Shown here in pieces: positions 10,707-19,215 of a stretch of DNA of 64,000 nucleotides. Location of the stretch: positions 102,304 to 166,303 of the forward strand of contig NZ_QVTE01000030.1 in NCBI RefSeq assembly GCF_003429095.1, written 5' to 3'. Within the stretch, counting starts at the first letter, position 1; the number at the start of each line of letters is the position of its first letter. The stretch comes from Peribacillus saganii. Its GTDB lineage: Bacteria > Bacillota > Bacilli > Bacillales > DSM-1321. Both the position numbers and the translations under genes were made by a program. Under the pieces are notes generated by a model, which ran no database searches, was not told the DNA's origin, and saw nothing but the letters and a program-made list of their open reading frames with translations.

Positions 10707-11612
10707 TTGGAACTGAGACAAATACAATATTTTATTGAAGTTGCTAAAAGAGAGCATGTGACAGACGCTGCTTCAGCATTACATGTCGCACAATCCGCTG
10801 TCAGCCGGCAGGTTTTTAATCTTGAATCAGAACTAGGTGTCGATCTTTTCATAAGAGAAGGCAGAAATGTTAGGTTAACACCAATAGGCGGAATATTTCT
10901 TAAACATATGCAGAAAGCAATGAAGGTAATTGATAATGCGAAGCGGGAGGTTGAAGAGTTTTTAGATCCGGAGCACGGTACAATCCGCATCGGATTTCCA
11001 AGCAGTCTGGCCGCTTATACGCTGCCTACTGCCATTTCAGCTTTTCGTGAGATGTATCCTCAAGTAAAATTTCAGCTGAAGCAGGGATCCTACCGTAATC
11101 TAATAGATGGAGTTGCAAAAGGGGAGATTGATATGGCACTGCTTGGTCCGGTGCCAAAAGAAGAAAAAAAGGTTGAAGGAAGCATCCTGTTTACAGAAAA
11201 GATTGTAGCCCTATTGCCAGTCAGCCATCCGTTGGCACATAAAACATCATTAAACTTAAATGAATTAAGAGATGATTCATTTGTTTTATTTCCTAAAGGA
11301 TTTGTTTTACGTGAAATCATTATGAACGCTTGCGGGCAACTTGGTTTTGAACCTGCAGTGTCATTCGAAGGAGAAGATATTGATGCGATAAAAGGATTAG
11401 TATCCGCAGGGCTCGGTGTGACGCTAATTCCAGAAATTACTTTGATTGATAGTCTCCCGCGCTCCACAGTCAAGGTCGCGGTCAGTCAGCCCGAGGTTAT
11501 CCGCACAGTTGGTGTCATTATTCCCGTAGAACGCCAGCTGCTGCCGACAGAAAAGATATTTTATGAGTTTCTTAAAGGCTTCTTTATTATGCTGGATGAC
11601 TTTCAGAAGTAA
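10707..11612 (+). CDS. gltC: LysR-type regulator, GltC-like
   Basis: A 301-residue LysR regulator: winged helix at residues 1-60 (AASALHVAQSAVSRQVFNLE) and an effector-binding domain after it. The N-terminal MELRQIQYFIEVAKREHV and the phrases FVLFPKGFVLRE and EGEDIDAIKGLVSAG closely match B. subtilis GltC, the activator of glutamate synthase that responds to 2-oxoglutarate/glutamate. Here it is divergent from gdhA instead of gltAB. The TTG at 10707, with TTGGAG nine bases upstream, fits the family start; an in-frame TTG at 10692 has no such support. Confidence 0.85.
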   Translation: MELRQIQYFIEVAKREHVTDAASALHVAQSAVSRQVFNLESELGVDLFIREGRNVRLTPIGGIFLKHMQKAMKVIDNAKREVEEFLDPEHGTIRIGFPSSLAAYTLPTAISAFREMYPQVKFQLKQGSYRNLIDGVAKGEIDMALLGPVPKEEKKVEGSILFTEKIVALLPVSHPLAHKTSLNLNELRDDSFVLFPKGFVLREIIMNACGQLGFEPAVSFEGEDIDAIKGLVSAGLGVTLIPEITLIDSLPRSTVKVAVSQPEVIRTVGVIIPVERQLLPTEKIFYEFLKGFFIMLDDFQK

Positions 11613-11671
11613 GTACTCTTGGAGATTTTAAGTGATATAAAAGAAAAAACTATATAGGAGATGTGGAGAAA

Positions 11672-11987
11672 ATGACGACAATACAAAGGGACCATTAGGT
11701 TCACAATGTTAATAGTTTGGAGGGGTGATATCTCGGTTTTAAGGAGAATGGACTGATTGCATTTAAAGGTGTTAAAAGACAATATTATCAATACAACAAT
11801 AAAATGAAAGTCCCGCTGGTTCTATTGGCAACCGAATCAGATTCTTTTCCGGTCCTTTTGTAAAGGTGGATGATTTTCATTCGGCATATGCTTCCGCACA
11901 TTATTTAACGATAAAGGTGATAGAAATATCGGAATGATAAGCGGCAGCAAGATTGATCCTATGGCTGGTATTCAAAATCGAGAATGA
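11672..11987 (+). pseudogene. Broken gene of unrecognised family
   Basis: An ATG with GGAGA upstream starts a frame that breaks repeatedly, but coherent segments can be read across frames: ENGLIAFKGVKRQYYQYNN, then VPLVLLATESDS, FFSGPFVKVDDFHSAYASAH, and NDKGDRNIGMISGSK, ending in an IQNRE stop. The continuity of protein-like sequence over three frames indicates a recently decayed gene. I do not recognise the family. Confidence 0.55.
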
Positions 11988-12002
11988 TTGGAGTGAGTGA
12001 GG

Positions 12003-13685
12003 ATGAAGAAAACATGGTGGAAGGAAAGTGTTATTTATCAGATTTATCCGAGAAGCTTTCGTGACAGCAATGGAGACGGAATTGGCGACCTGAATGGAAT
12101 CACGGAAAAGCTTCCATATTTAAGGGAATTAGGAATTGATGTTATCTGGGTATCACCGGTTTTTAAGTCTCCAAACGATGATAATGGATATGATATTTCC
12201 GATTACCGGGATATCATGGATGACTTTGGTACGATGAATGATTTTGACAGGATGCTGGAGGAAGCCCATCAGCACGGGATAAAAATCATGATGGATTTAG
12301 TTGTCAACCATTCAAGCGATGAGCACCCATGGTTTCAAGAATCCCGCAAATCAAAGGATAACCCATACAGAGACTATTATATTTGGAAAGAACCTGTAAA
12401 CGGAGAACCTCCAACAAATTGGGGAGCGGCTTTTGGAGGAAGTGTCTGGGAATTCGATGAACAAACTGGAGAGTATTATTTGCATTTGTTCAGTAAGAAA
12501 CAGCCTGATTTGAATTGGGAGAATCCCAAACTTAGAAAAGAAGTATACGAAATGATGCGTTTTTGGCTTGACAAAGGCATCGATGGTTTCCGTATGGATG
12601 TAATTAATTTCATTTCCAAGGATACAAGATATCCACAGGGTGATGTGGTTGAAGGGTTAAAATATGGAAAAGGCAGCAAATATTTCCGGAATGGCCCGAG
12701 GATCCATGAGTTTTTAAAGGAAATGAACAAGGAAGCATTGAGCAATTATGACACAATAACAGTTGGGGAAATGCCCGGAGTATCGGTTGAGCAAGGAAAA
12801 CTGTACACTGGGGAGAGCAGACGTGAATTAAACATGGTTTTCCATTTTGAGCACGTTGGTTTGGGTGATGGAAAATTTGGAAAATGGGACCCAAAAGCAT
12901 GGAAGTTGACCGAGCTTAAAGAAATCTTTACAAAATGGCAAAAGGGACTGGAAACAGAGGGATGGAACAGCTTGTACTGGAGCAACCATGACCAGCCAAG
13001 GGCCATCTCCCGGTGGGGCAATGATTCTGAAGAATTTAGGGAGATTTCTGGTAAAATGCTTGCCACATGTCTCCATATGCTTCAAGGTTCACCCTATATT
13101 TATCAGGGAGAAGAGATAGGCATGACGAATGTCAAATTTAATAGCATAAGTGATTACCGTGACATTGAAACGCTTAATGCCTACCACGATTTGACCGATG
13201 GTTCCCTATCGAATGAAGAAATATTTAAGGGAATACATGAACGAAGCCGTGATAACGCCCGAACCCCAGTACAGTGGGATGGAAGCCCCAATGCCGGGTT
13301 TACAATTGGAACTCCCTGGATCAGTGTGAATCCAAATTATGAAAAAATCAATGCTAAGGCTGTACTAAACGATCAAAATTCTATTTTTCACTATTATAAA
13401 AAATTGATTCAGCTAAGAAAAGATAATGAAATCATTGTGTATGGCAGTTATGATTTGCTTATGGAAAATGATGAGGAAATTTATGCCTTCACAAGGACGT
13501 TAGAAAATGAAAAATTGTTGGTGATTTGTAATTTCAGCCAGGAAACACCTGAATTTACCCTTCCTGAAACAATACAATTTTCAGAGAAAGAATTATTAAT
13601 CTCAAATTATGATGTCAACGCACAGCAATCCATTCAAAATTTAGCTCTTAAACCTTATGAAGCCAGGGTGTACCGCTTAAAGTGA
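12003..13685 (+). CDS. malL: Oligo-1,6-glucosidase / alpha-glucosidase (GH13)
   Basis: A 560-residue cytoplasmic GH13 enzyme hydrolysing alpha-1,6 or alpha-1,4 linkages at the non-reducing end of isomalto- or malto-oligosaccharides. The TIM barrel motifs are all present: DLVVNHSSDEH (region I), GFRMDVINF with the nucleophile Asp (about residue 199), VGEMPG with the acid/base Glu (about 255) and SNHDQPR (about 331). Length and wording match B. subtilis MalL more than trehalose-6-phosphate hydrolase. The ATG at 12003 with GGAG nine bases upstream is preferred over a GTG two codons earlier. No sugar transporter is adjacent, so the natural substrate is open. Confidence 0.88.
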   Translation: MKKTWWKESVIYQIYPRSFRDSNGDGIGDLNGITEKLPYLRELGIDVIWVSPVFKSPNDDNGYDISDYRDIMDDFGTMNDFDRMLEEAHQHGIKIMMDLVVNHSSDEHPWFQESRKSKDNPYRDYYIWKEPVNGEPPTNWGAAFGGSVWEFDEQTGEYYLHLFSKKQPDLNWENPKLRKEVYEMMRFWLDKGIDGFRMDVINFISKDTRYPQGDVVEGLKYGKGSKYFRNGPRIHEFLKEMNKEALSNYDTITVGEMPGVSVEQGKLYTGESRRELNMVFHFEHVGLGDGKFGKWDPKAWKLTELKEIFTKWQKGLETEGWNSLYWSNHDQPRAISRWGNDSEEFREISGKMLATCLHMLQGSPYIYQGEEIGMTNVKFNSISDYRDIETLNAYHDLTDGSLSNEEIFKGIHERSRDNARTPVQWDGSPNAGFTIGTPWISVNPNYEKINAKAVLNDQNSIFHYYKKLIQLRKDNEIIVYGSYDLLMENDEEIYAFTRTLENEKLLVICNFSQETPEFTLPETIQFSEKELLISNYDVNAQQSIQNLALKPYEARVYRLK

Positions 13686-13721
13686 CTAATAGCAAAACAA
13701 TTCCTGCTGTAATAAAAACAA

Positions 13722-13750
13722 GCCTGCCGAAGTGACCGAGCAGGCCTTTT
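13722..13750 (+). terminator. Terminator of the glucosidase gene
   Basis: GCCTGC and GCAGGC pair across 12 bases and are followed by CTTTT. Confidence 0.6.
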
Positions 13751-13816
13751 CCTGCGGCAATCCCGCTCTTATAAAATGAAAGTCAAACGGCTACATTGAT
13801 TTCAAAGGAAAGCTAT

Positions 13817-13921
13817 TTACTGCATAACGCTCTTTCTTCCACATCGAAGGCATGTCCGATTATAAATGTTAAGCTTGTGATTGCCCTTAAAATAACAGAT
13901 AAGGGATTTAATCCATTTCAT
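13817..13921 (-). CDS. 34-residue basic Cys-containing peptide
   Basis: ATG with a strong AAGGAGG upstream opens MKWIKSLICYFKG..., ending with a CLRCGRKS zinc-knuckle-like pair of cysteines. The N-terminal wording resembles the small phage-type DUF1660 family, but the match is from memory. Very short, so possibly a fragment, yet the ribosome binding site is excellent. Confidence 0.5.
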   Translation of the reverse strand: MKWIKSLICYFKGNHKLNIYNRTCLRCGRKSVMQ

Positions 13922-14053
13922 TTATATTTCCTCCTTATGCGTGTTTTAAAATAACTATTCTCCGTGGATTCGGTTTTACCCTGCAAGACATATATAGAAA
14001 ATTCCGACAGTATTTTTCGTCATTTTAGGAAGCAAGAAGATTAATTGGCTATC

Positions 14054-14083
14054 AAAAAAGGACTCAGTATAAAAACTGAGTCC
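14054..14083 (-). terminator. Terminator of the small membrane protein gene
   Basis: GGACTCAGT and ACTGAGTCC pair across six bases, followed on the minus strand by TTTTTT. Confidence 0.8.
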
Positions 14084-14090
14084 CGTAACG

Positions 14091-14276
14091 TTATTTATTA
14101 AATAACGCTGTAACGGCTTTAAAAATCAGGACCAATGAAAACACTGTTACTGCCAATACTCCTATGATAGTAAAAATCGGCTCTAAGCTAAATAAGAAAG
14201 TATCTGCGAAAGAGACCTTTAATAGTGAAAATCCGGCTAAAACACCGGCTAATAGTGCAAGGATTATTCTATCCAT
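14091..14276 (-). CDS. Small two-helix membrane protein
   Basis: 61 residues with two hydrophobic segments (about 4-25 and 33-56) and little else; AAAGGAGGG precedes the ATG and a terminator follows eight bases after the stop. Function unknown. Such short integral proteins are common in Bacillaceae. Confidence 0.7.
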   Translation of the reverse strand: MDRIILALLAGVLAGFSLLKVSFADTFLFSLEPIFTIIGVLAVTVFSLVLIFKAVTALFNK

Positions 14277-14552
14277 CTTTTATCCCTCCTTTAAGATTAA
14301 TATATGCAACGTCAATATCGTGTGTTATCAAACTAAAGTATTATTATAATTCGGGCATTAAGAAAGGTTCTTTGAATAAGATGGGAAATCATGAGGAAAA
14401 CGGATGGATATTGTTATTGCTAGGCATCTAAATTTAGGGTGAAGTAAATAATTCAGTGAAATACTTCCTTAATTCCCGTAAGGACACAAGGATTGTAGGG
14501 CTTTATATAAAAGATGTATACTATTTAAAACAATGACGACGGGGGAGTTTAT

Positions 14553-15368
14553 TTGAAAAGTTTAGAAGGCAAAAAAATTGCTCTAGTAAGCCAGCGCAAA
14601 ACTGAGGAGCTTAGTAAATTAGTAGAGAATTTAGGAGGCATACCTGTTCTTCGTCCTGCTCAGGGAACCGTTTTTCTTGATGAAACCAATATTGAATCAG
14701 ATATAAAATCCTTGGTAGAAGGCAATTTTGATTGGATAATTTGTACAACTGGCATTGGAATGGATACATTGTACAGCATTGCGGGGAAGTTGGGCCGGGA
14801 TAAGGAATTTATCAAAGCTTTAGAGAAAGCTAATATAGCAGCCCGTGGCTATAAAACGGTTAATTTTCTTAAAAAGCTGGGTATCACACCGGTTGTGCGT
14901 GATGACGATGGAAGTACAGCGGGGTTGGTACGTGAACTTGCCGCCCATAATTTAAGTGGATGCAAGGTCGCTCTGCAATTACATGGTGATCCGGCACCGC
15001 GATTAATCGACTGGCTGGATGAACAAGAATGTGACTATAAAGAAATACTTCCTTACAAACATGTTCCGCCGCAGCCTGAGGTGATGGAGCAATTAATCTC
15101 TGAATTACAGAGTGGGGAAATAGATGCGGTGAATTTTACAAGTACACCTCAAGGCAGATTTTTAATGAGCTTTGCCAGGGAAAAAGGAGTGGAACAAGAA
15201 ATCCTGCATGCCTTCTCTACCGGAGTAGTTGCTGTTGCAGTGGGAAAGGTGACAGCCCAAGCTTTAAGAGAGGAAGGGATTGAACGGGTGATTGTTCCCG
15301 AAAATGAACGGATGGGAAGCGCAATAGTGGCTTTGGGCCAATACTATCAGAAAAATAACATTCAATAG
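14553..15368 (+). CDS. Uroporphyrinogen-III synthase family protein (HemD-like)
   Basis: A 271-residue protein with the two-domain HemD fold: LVENLGGIPVLRPAQG near residue 25, DWIICTTGIG near 64, the linker into domain two, and NFTSTPQGRFLMSFA near 195. HemD closes hydroxymethylbilane to uroporphyrinogen III in heme and siroheme synthesis. The gene is solitary, outside a hem operon, so it may be a paralogue with a regulatory or specialised role; some such proteins occur as stand-alone HemD-like proteins. TTG start with GGGGGAG upstream. Confidence 0.8.
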   Translation: MKSLEGKKIALVSQRKTEELSKLVENLGGIPVLRPAQGTVFLDETNIESDIKSLVEGNFDWIICTTGIGMDTLYSIAGKLGRDKEFIKALEKANIAARGYKTVNFLKKLGITPVVRDDDGSTAGLVRELAAHNLSGCKVALQLHGDPAPRLIDWLDEQECDYKEILPYKHVPPQPEVMEQLISELQSGEIDAVNFTSTPQGRFLMSFAREKGVEQEILHAFSTGVVAVAVGKVTAQALREEGIERVIVPENERMGSAIVALGQYYQKNNIQ

Positions 15369-15374
15369 ACTCTG

Positions 15375-15403
15375 GAGTGAACGGATATGTTCACTCTTTT
15401 TTT
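15375..15403 (+). terminator. Terminator of the HemD-like gene
   Basis: GAGTGAAC and GTTCACTC pair across six bases and run into seven Ts. Confidence 0.88.
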
Positions 15404-15419
15404 GCGTGTTATCAAGCAT

Positions 15420-15439
15420 TTAATCAAACGTTTGATTAA
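15420..15439. promoter_or_regulatory. Perfect 20-bp palindrome, LacI-type operator candidate
   Basis: TTAATCAAACGTTTGATTAA is its own reverse complement. It lies between the HemD-like terminator and the Pho-box array of the PHP gene. The same element with one change is at 648-667. Confidence 0.5.
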
Positions 15440-15463
15440 GGCAGTAAGTCTCCTTACTGTTTT

Positions 15464-15500
15464 TTTACACGAATTTTACAATAGTTTAACCCGTTTAACA
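15464..15500 (+). promoter_or_regulatory. PhoP-box array upstream of the PHP/acyltransferase/GntR genes
   Basis: TTTACA (15464), TTTACA (15475), TTAACC (15486) and TTAACA (15495) are direct repeats at 11, 11 and 9 bp. This fits the B. subtilis PhoP site, TT(A/C/T)A(C/T)A repeated about every 11 bp, and implies induction on phosphate limitation. Confidence 0.7.
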
Positions 15501-15583
15501 TGGCATCAAGGTAGGCTTTAATTAGAATTAATACACTTATTTTCATAAACAGCGCCGAAATTCAGGGATTATAGAGGAGGTTT

Positions 15584-16492
15584 ATGATGAAAGCAGATTT
15601 GCACTGCCATACCAATGTATCGGATTGCTCTTTTTCAATTAATGAGATTCTTGAGCTAGCATTACAGGAAGACGTCCGCTACCTGGCCATTACAAATCAT
15701 GATACTACAAAGGGCCTCAAAGAGATGATCATTAATGGCGAGCGTTTTGGGATAGAAATTATACCGGGTATTGAAATATCGGCTTATGATTTTAAGCGGC
15801 AAACAAGGGTTCATATTCTTGGGTATTTTATTGAACAGGCTCATTCCGCAATTCAGGAAATCTGTAACCCTCTATTGGAAGCACGGCATCAAGCATCATA
15901 TATTATGGTTCAGAGATTAATCCAAGCTGGATACGTGATCAGTTGGGAACAGGTAATGAACCTAGCTGCTGGCGGGACAGGGGTCTATAAGCAGCATATT
16001 ATGCATGCATTGATTGAAAACGGATATACAGACACCATTTATGGGGAGTTATATAAAGAGCTGTTTTCTCGTGGCCTAAATGGGACTGCACCCGGAATTG
16101 CTTTTGTGCCATTGGAATATGTTGATGCAAGATTAGCGATAAAAGCTATTGAACAGGCCGGTGGTGTTTCAGTTCTTGCCCACCCGGGACAGTATCATAA
16201 TTTCGATGCTATTCCGGAATTGGTTGAAGCAGGACTTAAGGGAATAGAAGTATGGCATCCGTTGCATGGGCCAAATGAAGAAGAAAAAGCAAAACAATAT
16301 GCTGTTGAATACGGCCTTGTGATGACGGGTGGATCGGATTTCCATGGTTATTATGGAGAAAAAGAAATTAGGCTTGGGTCTAAAAGTCCGGGTGTGGAGG
16401 CAGTTGAGGCTTTAAAAGAAAGAAGAAATAAAAATTTCAATAATAAAGGAGCGGACACATATGCAGCATATTCACAGTCCTCAAAAAAATGA
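15584..16492 (+). CDS. PHP-domain phosphoesterase, PhnPP-like
   Basis: A 302-residue PHP metal phosphoesterase. Metal-ligand motifs are in order: [10 protein letters not shown] (HxH, residues 6-8 region), TNHDTT, GIEISA, VHILGYF, VLAHPG and GSDFHG. Family members include RNase AM/TrpH and, in other phosphonate operons, PhnPP, which converts 5-phosphoribosyl-1,2-cyclic phosphate to ribose 5-phosphate and phosphate. Because it is first in the phn region, behind a Pho box, and no PhnP is present, it is the likely final step of C-P lyase catabolism. GAGGAGG precedes two adjacent ATGs. It overlaps the next gene by 32 bases. Confidence 0.82.
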   Translation: MMKADLHCHTNVSDCSFSINEILELALQEDVRYLAITNHDTTKGLKEMIINGERFGIEIIPGIEISAYDFKRQTRVHILGYFIEQAHSAIQEICNPLLEARHQASYIMVQRLIQAGYVISWEQVMNLAAGGTGVYKQHIMHALIENGYTDTIYGELYKELFSRGLNGTAPGIAFVPLEYVDARLAIKAIEQAGGVSVLAHPGQYHNFDAIPELVEAGLKGIEVWHPLHGPNEEEKAKQYAVEYGLVMTGGSDFHGYYGEKEIRLGSKSPGVEAVEALKERRNKNFNNKGADTYAAYSQSSKK

Positions 16493-17120
16493 AACTCTTT
16501 CTGCAGATCCGCTAATCCATGTAACAAGCCATATAATCAATAGCTGCGCAGGCGAATGGACGTCTATTGGTCAGTATAATAACATTATTGAATCAAAGAT
16601 CGGCGATTACACCTATACGATGGATGATGTCACAGTTAATTATACTGAAATCGGAAAGTATTGTTCGATAGCTTCCCATGTGTGTATTAATCCTGTTCAC
16701 CATCCTATGGATCGTGTCACTCAGCACCATATGACTTACAGAAGGGCAGCATTTGATTTTGCTGAGACTGACGATGAAACGATATTCAAGTGGCGTCGCT
16801 TAAACCGGGTACAGATTGGTCATGATGTATGGATCGGGCATGGGGCGATTATCATGAAAGGAGTTAAGATTGGGACAGGGGCGGTGATAGGTGCAGGTTC
16901 AGTTGTAACGAAGGATGTAGAATCTTATTCAATAGTGGCAGGTGTACCGTCTAAGCCAATTAAAATGAGGTTTCCCCGGGATATTGTCTCAAAGTTGCTG
17001 GAAATTTCCTGGTGGGAATGGCCGCGAAAGGTTATTGAGGAACGTTTTAATGAATTAAACGATATTAACAGCTTTATAGAGAAATATGGAGAAATTAATA
17101 CAGCTGTATTGAGTAAATAG
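16461..17120 (+). CDS. Phosphonate-locus hexapeptide-repeat acyltransferase
   Basis: A 219-residue left-handed beta-helix transferase with isoleucine-patch hexapeptides ([20 protein letters not shown] near residue 115) of the type TIGR describes as a phosphonate-metabolism transferase. Related enzymes are acetyltransferases; here it may N-acetylate aminoalkylphosphonates or an intermediate, as PhnO does with a different fold. AAAGGAG lies within the preceding gene, whose end it overlaps, so the two are translationally linked. Confidence 0.8.
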   Translation: MQHIHSPQKNETLSADPLIHVTSHIINSCAGEWTSIGQYNNIIESKIGDYTYTMDDVTVNYTEIGKYCSIASHVCINPVHHPMDRVTQHHMTYRRAAFDFAETDDETIFKWRRLNRVQIGHDVWIGHGAIIMKGVKIGTGAVIGAGSVVTKDVESYSIVAGVPSKPIKMRFPRDIVSKLLEISWWEWPRKVIEERFNELNDINSFIEKYGEINTAVLSK

Positions 17121-17188
17121 GCAAATACTTTCCGTAAAATCATCATATTTGAGATTCATAACTTAGTATGCCGGAGGGGGGATGAATT

Positions 17189-17887
17189 ATGGAAGAAATG
17201 GGTATTGTGGATGCCCTGATTATCGATATGAATGCAGGAAAGTATGGAGCCGATGATAAACTGCCATCGGAAAACGAAATGGCCGATCGCTTTAAAGTGC
17301 CCAGAATTAAGATCAGGAAAGTTTACGAGCGACTTCAAGAACTGGGTTATATTTATTCCCAGCAGGGAAAGGGAAGTTTTGTGAAAGATAGGAAGTGCCA
17401 AATTCCTCTCGTTTTGTCCGGGGATGTAAGTTTTAGTAAGAAAATGGCGGAGCAGGGTTATCAATTTGAATCCAAAAATATATTTTGTGAAGAAATTAAT
17501 CATAATCCGAAGATTTATCAGTCTCTGGGTGTGACTGAAGCAGAGAGGGTTTTCAAAGTAGGAAGGCTAAGACTTGTTGATCAAAGACCCATCGCTCTTC
17601 ACATCTCTTATGTAGCAAAGTCGATTTTTAATGATATTGATATCGATGGGAAAAAAATTACTTCAATGTTTGGATACTACAACCGCAAAGGTTATAGGGA
17701 TTTTTCGTCAAAATCCAGTGTTTTGAGTGTGGTTTTCCCTTCAGCCGTTGAACGGGACATCCTGGAATGCTCTAGCCTGGTTCCGCTTTTAGCTTTAGAG
17801 TCAGGCTGTATCGACATCAAAACAGATACGGTATTGGAGCATACAAAAATTTTATACCGAAGTGATAGTTTCACATATGTCATTTGA
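17189..17887 (+). CDS. phnF: GntR/HutC-family regulator of the phn locus (PhnF-like)
   Basis: A 232-residue regulator: GntR winged helix at residues 1-70 (LPSENEMADRFKVPRIKIRKVYERL) followed by a UTRA ligand-binding domain (AERVFKVGRLRLVDQRPIALHISYV). HutC-type proteins with UTRA domains control phn operons in many bacteria. Third in the Pho-boxed set, ended by a terminator, and just before phnGHIJKML. GGAGGGGG upstream of the ATG. The operator was not found by eye. Confidence 0.8.
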   Translation: MEEMGIVDALIIDMNAGKYGADDKLPSENEMADRFKVPRIKIRKVYERLQELGYIYSQQGKGSFVKDRKCQIPLVLSGDVSFSKKMAEQGYQFESKNIFCEEINHNPKIYQSLGVTEAERVFKVGRLRLVDQRPIALHISYVAKSIFNDIDIDGKKITSMFGYYNRKGYRDFSSKSSVLSVVFPSAVERDILECSSLVPLLALESGCIDIKTDTVLEHTKILYRSDSFTYVI

Positions 17888-17921
17888 CCAGCTGAGATTT
17901 ACCGCTGGTCTTATTTTTTTA
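17886..17921 (+). terminator. Terminator after the GntR gene
   Basis: GACCAGC and GCTGGTC pair across 11 bases, then TTATTTTTTT. The stem begins within the stop codon region. Confidence 0.85.
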
Positions 17922-17959
17922 TCTTAATAGATAAGACGATGTGGGTAAGAACCGCATTG

Positions 17960-18062
17960 CCACAGGACATGGGACGAGCGATACAATCACAAAATAAAGT
18001 TATCTTTGTGAGGACGAAGCGAACATAGCCGTCCTTCCTTTAAACAGGGCGCTTCCGCTTTT
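17960..18062 (+). repeat. Dispersed intergenic repeat, 'CGCTT-CGCTTTT' family
   Basis: Contains GCATTGCCACAGGACATGGGACG and ends CAGGGCGCTTCCGCTTTT, as do copies at 48.0, 53.9 and 59.1 kb and an inverted copy at 28.4 kb. Palindromic GC-rich arms suggest a structured element. Confidence 0.65.
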
Positions 18063-18065
18063 CTA

Positions 18066-18119
18066 TTTACAAACCATTCATAAAAGCTTAACGGAGTTAA
18101 TGGATACTTTACGTTCACG
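18066..18119 (+). promoter_or_regulatory. PhoP-box array upstream of phnG
   Basis: TTTACA (18066), TTCATA (18077), TTAACG (18088), TTAATG (18097) and TTTACG (18108) repeat at 11, 11, 9 and 11 bp. The first four show the same 11-11-9 spacing as the array at 15464. Confidence 0.7.
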
Positions 18120-18175
18120 AACTTGGCAACAAGGTAGAGTAAAAGCATAGAGGAAAACAAAAAGGAGGCAAGAGG

Positions 18176-18601
18176 ATGAATAGAAGAAAAAGAACGGGAA
18201 TTTTAATAAACGGTTCAACGGAACTTGCCGAACAGTTAGCAAAGGAAATCGTGGATAAATATGAAGTGATTATGATTGAAGAACCAAATCCAGGCCTAGT
18301 TATGATGAAAATGAGAGAAACTTCTAAAAGAAGCCTATTTTATCTAGGAGAAGTATTTGTTACAGAATGCAAAGTCCAAATTAATAGGTGCTTAGGCATC
18401 GGGATATTGAAAGGTAATGACCCAAAACTTGCACATCATCTGGCTGTAATCGATGCGGCTTACAACGCCGGTTTAATAGAGACATTCAAGTGGGAAGAGG
18501 CGCTGCTTTTGCAACAGCAGGAGATTAATAGAAAAAAACAATCATTCAGCAGTGCGGTTCTAAAGACAAAAGTAAACTTTGAAACTATGGATGTTCAATA
18601 A
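18176..18601 (+). CDS. phnG: Carbon-phosphorus lyase complex subunit PhnG
   Basis: 141 residues. PhnG is one of four core subunits (PhnGHIJ) of the C-P lyase complex, acting with PhnI in attaching phosphonate to ATP in place of adenine. The N-terminal EIVDKYEVIMIEEPNPGLVM and the central GEVFVTECKVQI, with ARNP-free but typical HHLAVIDAAYNAG, fit the family. AGGAGG upstream. First gene of the phnGHIJKML operon, behind the Pho box. Confidence 0.9.
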   Translation: MNRRKRTGILINGSTELAEQLAKEIVDKYEVIMIEEPNPGLVMMKMRETSKRSLFYLGEVFVTECKVQINRCLGIGILKGNDPKLAHHLAVIDAAYNAGLIETFKWEEALLLQQQEINRKKQSFSSAVLKTKVNFETMDVQ

Positions 18602-18618
18602 AAAGGAGTTGAAAGTAT

Positions 18619-19215
18619 ATGAAGTTGGATGTTGTCCATGATGTCCAGTCATCCTATCGAAAACTTATTGAATCCATGTCAAGGCCAGGCTTAGTTTCCA
18701 ATATTGGTGAACAGGCAGCCAGAGTTGACATAGAGACTGGCTTTTATCCCTCAACAACTATTCTTATGTTTATGCTGCTGGATACAGAAGTCACATTTCA
18801 TGTGATGTCAAAAAGAGCAAACGAAATCACTAAATTGATCAATCAGCTCACATATGCCAAAGCAGCAGAAGCAGACAATGCCGATTATTTATTTGTGCTG
18901 GGCGATGCTGATCCACGTCAGTTGGAAAAGGTGTTAAGAATTGCAAAGGTAGGCGATTTAAAAAATCCGCATGAATCAGCAACAGTGATTATTGAAACTT
19001 CATCGGTAACTAACGGCAATGAATTCGTTTTAACAGGGCCTGGAATAGCAATGGAAACCACTGCCAGGGTGAATATGACAGGCGAATGGCTTGAAATTTT
19101 GGCGGAAAAAAATGTGGAATATCCGTTGGGAATCGATCTTATTCTTACAGATGAAAATCATGAACTTTTATGTTTGCCAAGAACGTCACAAATCCTGAAA
19201 CGGGTGGCTGGATAA
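18619..19215 (+). CDS. phnH: Carbon-phosphorus lyase complex subunit PhnH
   Basis: 198 residues, the family length. PhnH is a structural core subunit related to PLP-dependent transferase folds but without cofactor binding. The N-terminal VVHDVQSSYRKLIESMSRPG is a clear family signature. Starts 17 bases after phnG with AAAGGAG and abuts phnI with no gap. Confidence 0.92.
   Translation: MKLDVVHDVQSSYRKLIESMSRPGLVSNIGEQAARVDIETGFYPSTTILMFMLLDTEVTFHVMSKRANEITKLINQLTYAKAAEADNADYLFVLGDADPRQLEKVLRIAKVGDLKNPHESATVIIETSSVTNGNEFVLTGPGIAMETTARVNMTGEWLEILAEKNVEYPLGIDLILTDENHELLCLPRTSQILKRVAG

Noticed and set aside
14380..14431. 16-residue frame MGNHEENGWILLLLGI
   Set aside because: No ribosome binding site and no terminator; too short to support.
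15420..15439. The palindrome as a terminator or CcpA cre site
   Set aside because: It has no loop or T-tract, and the flanks TC/GA do not fit the cre consensus (TG...CA).
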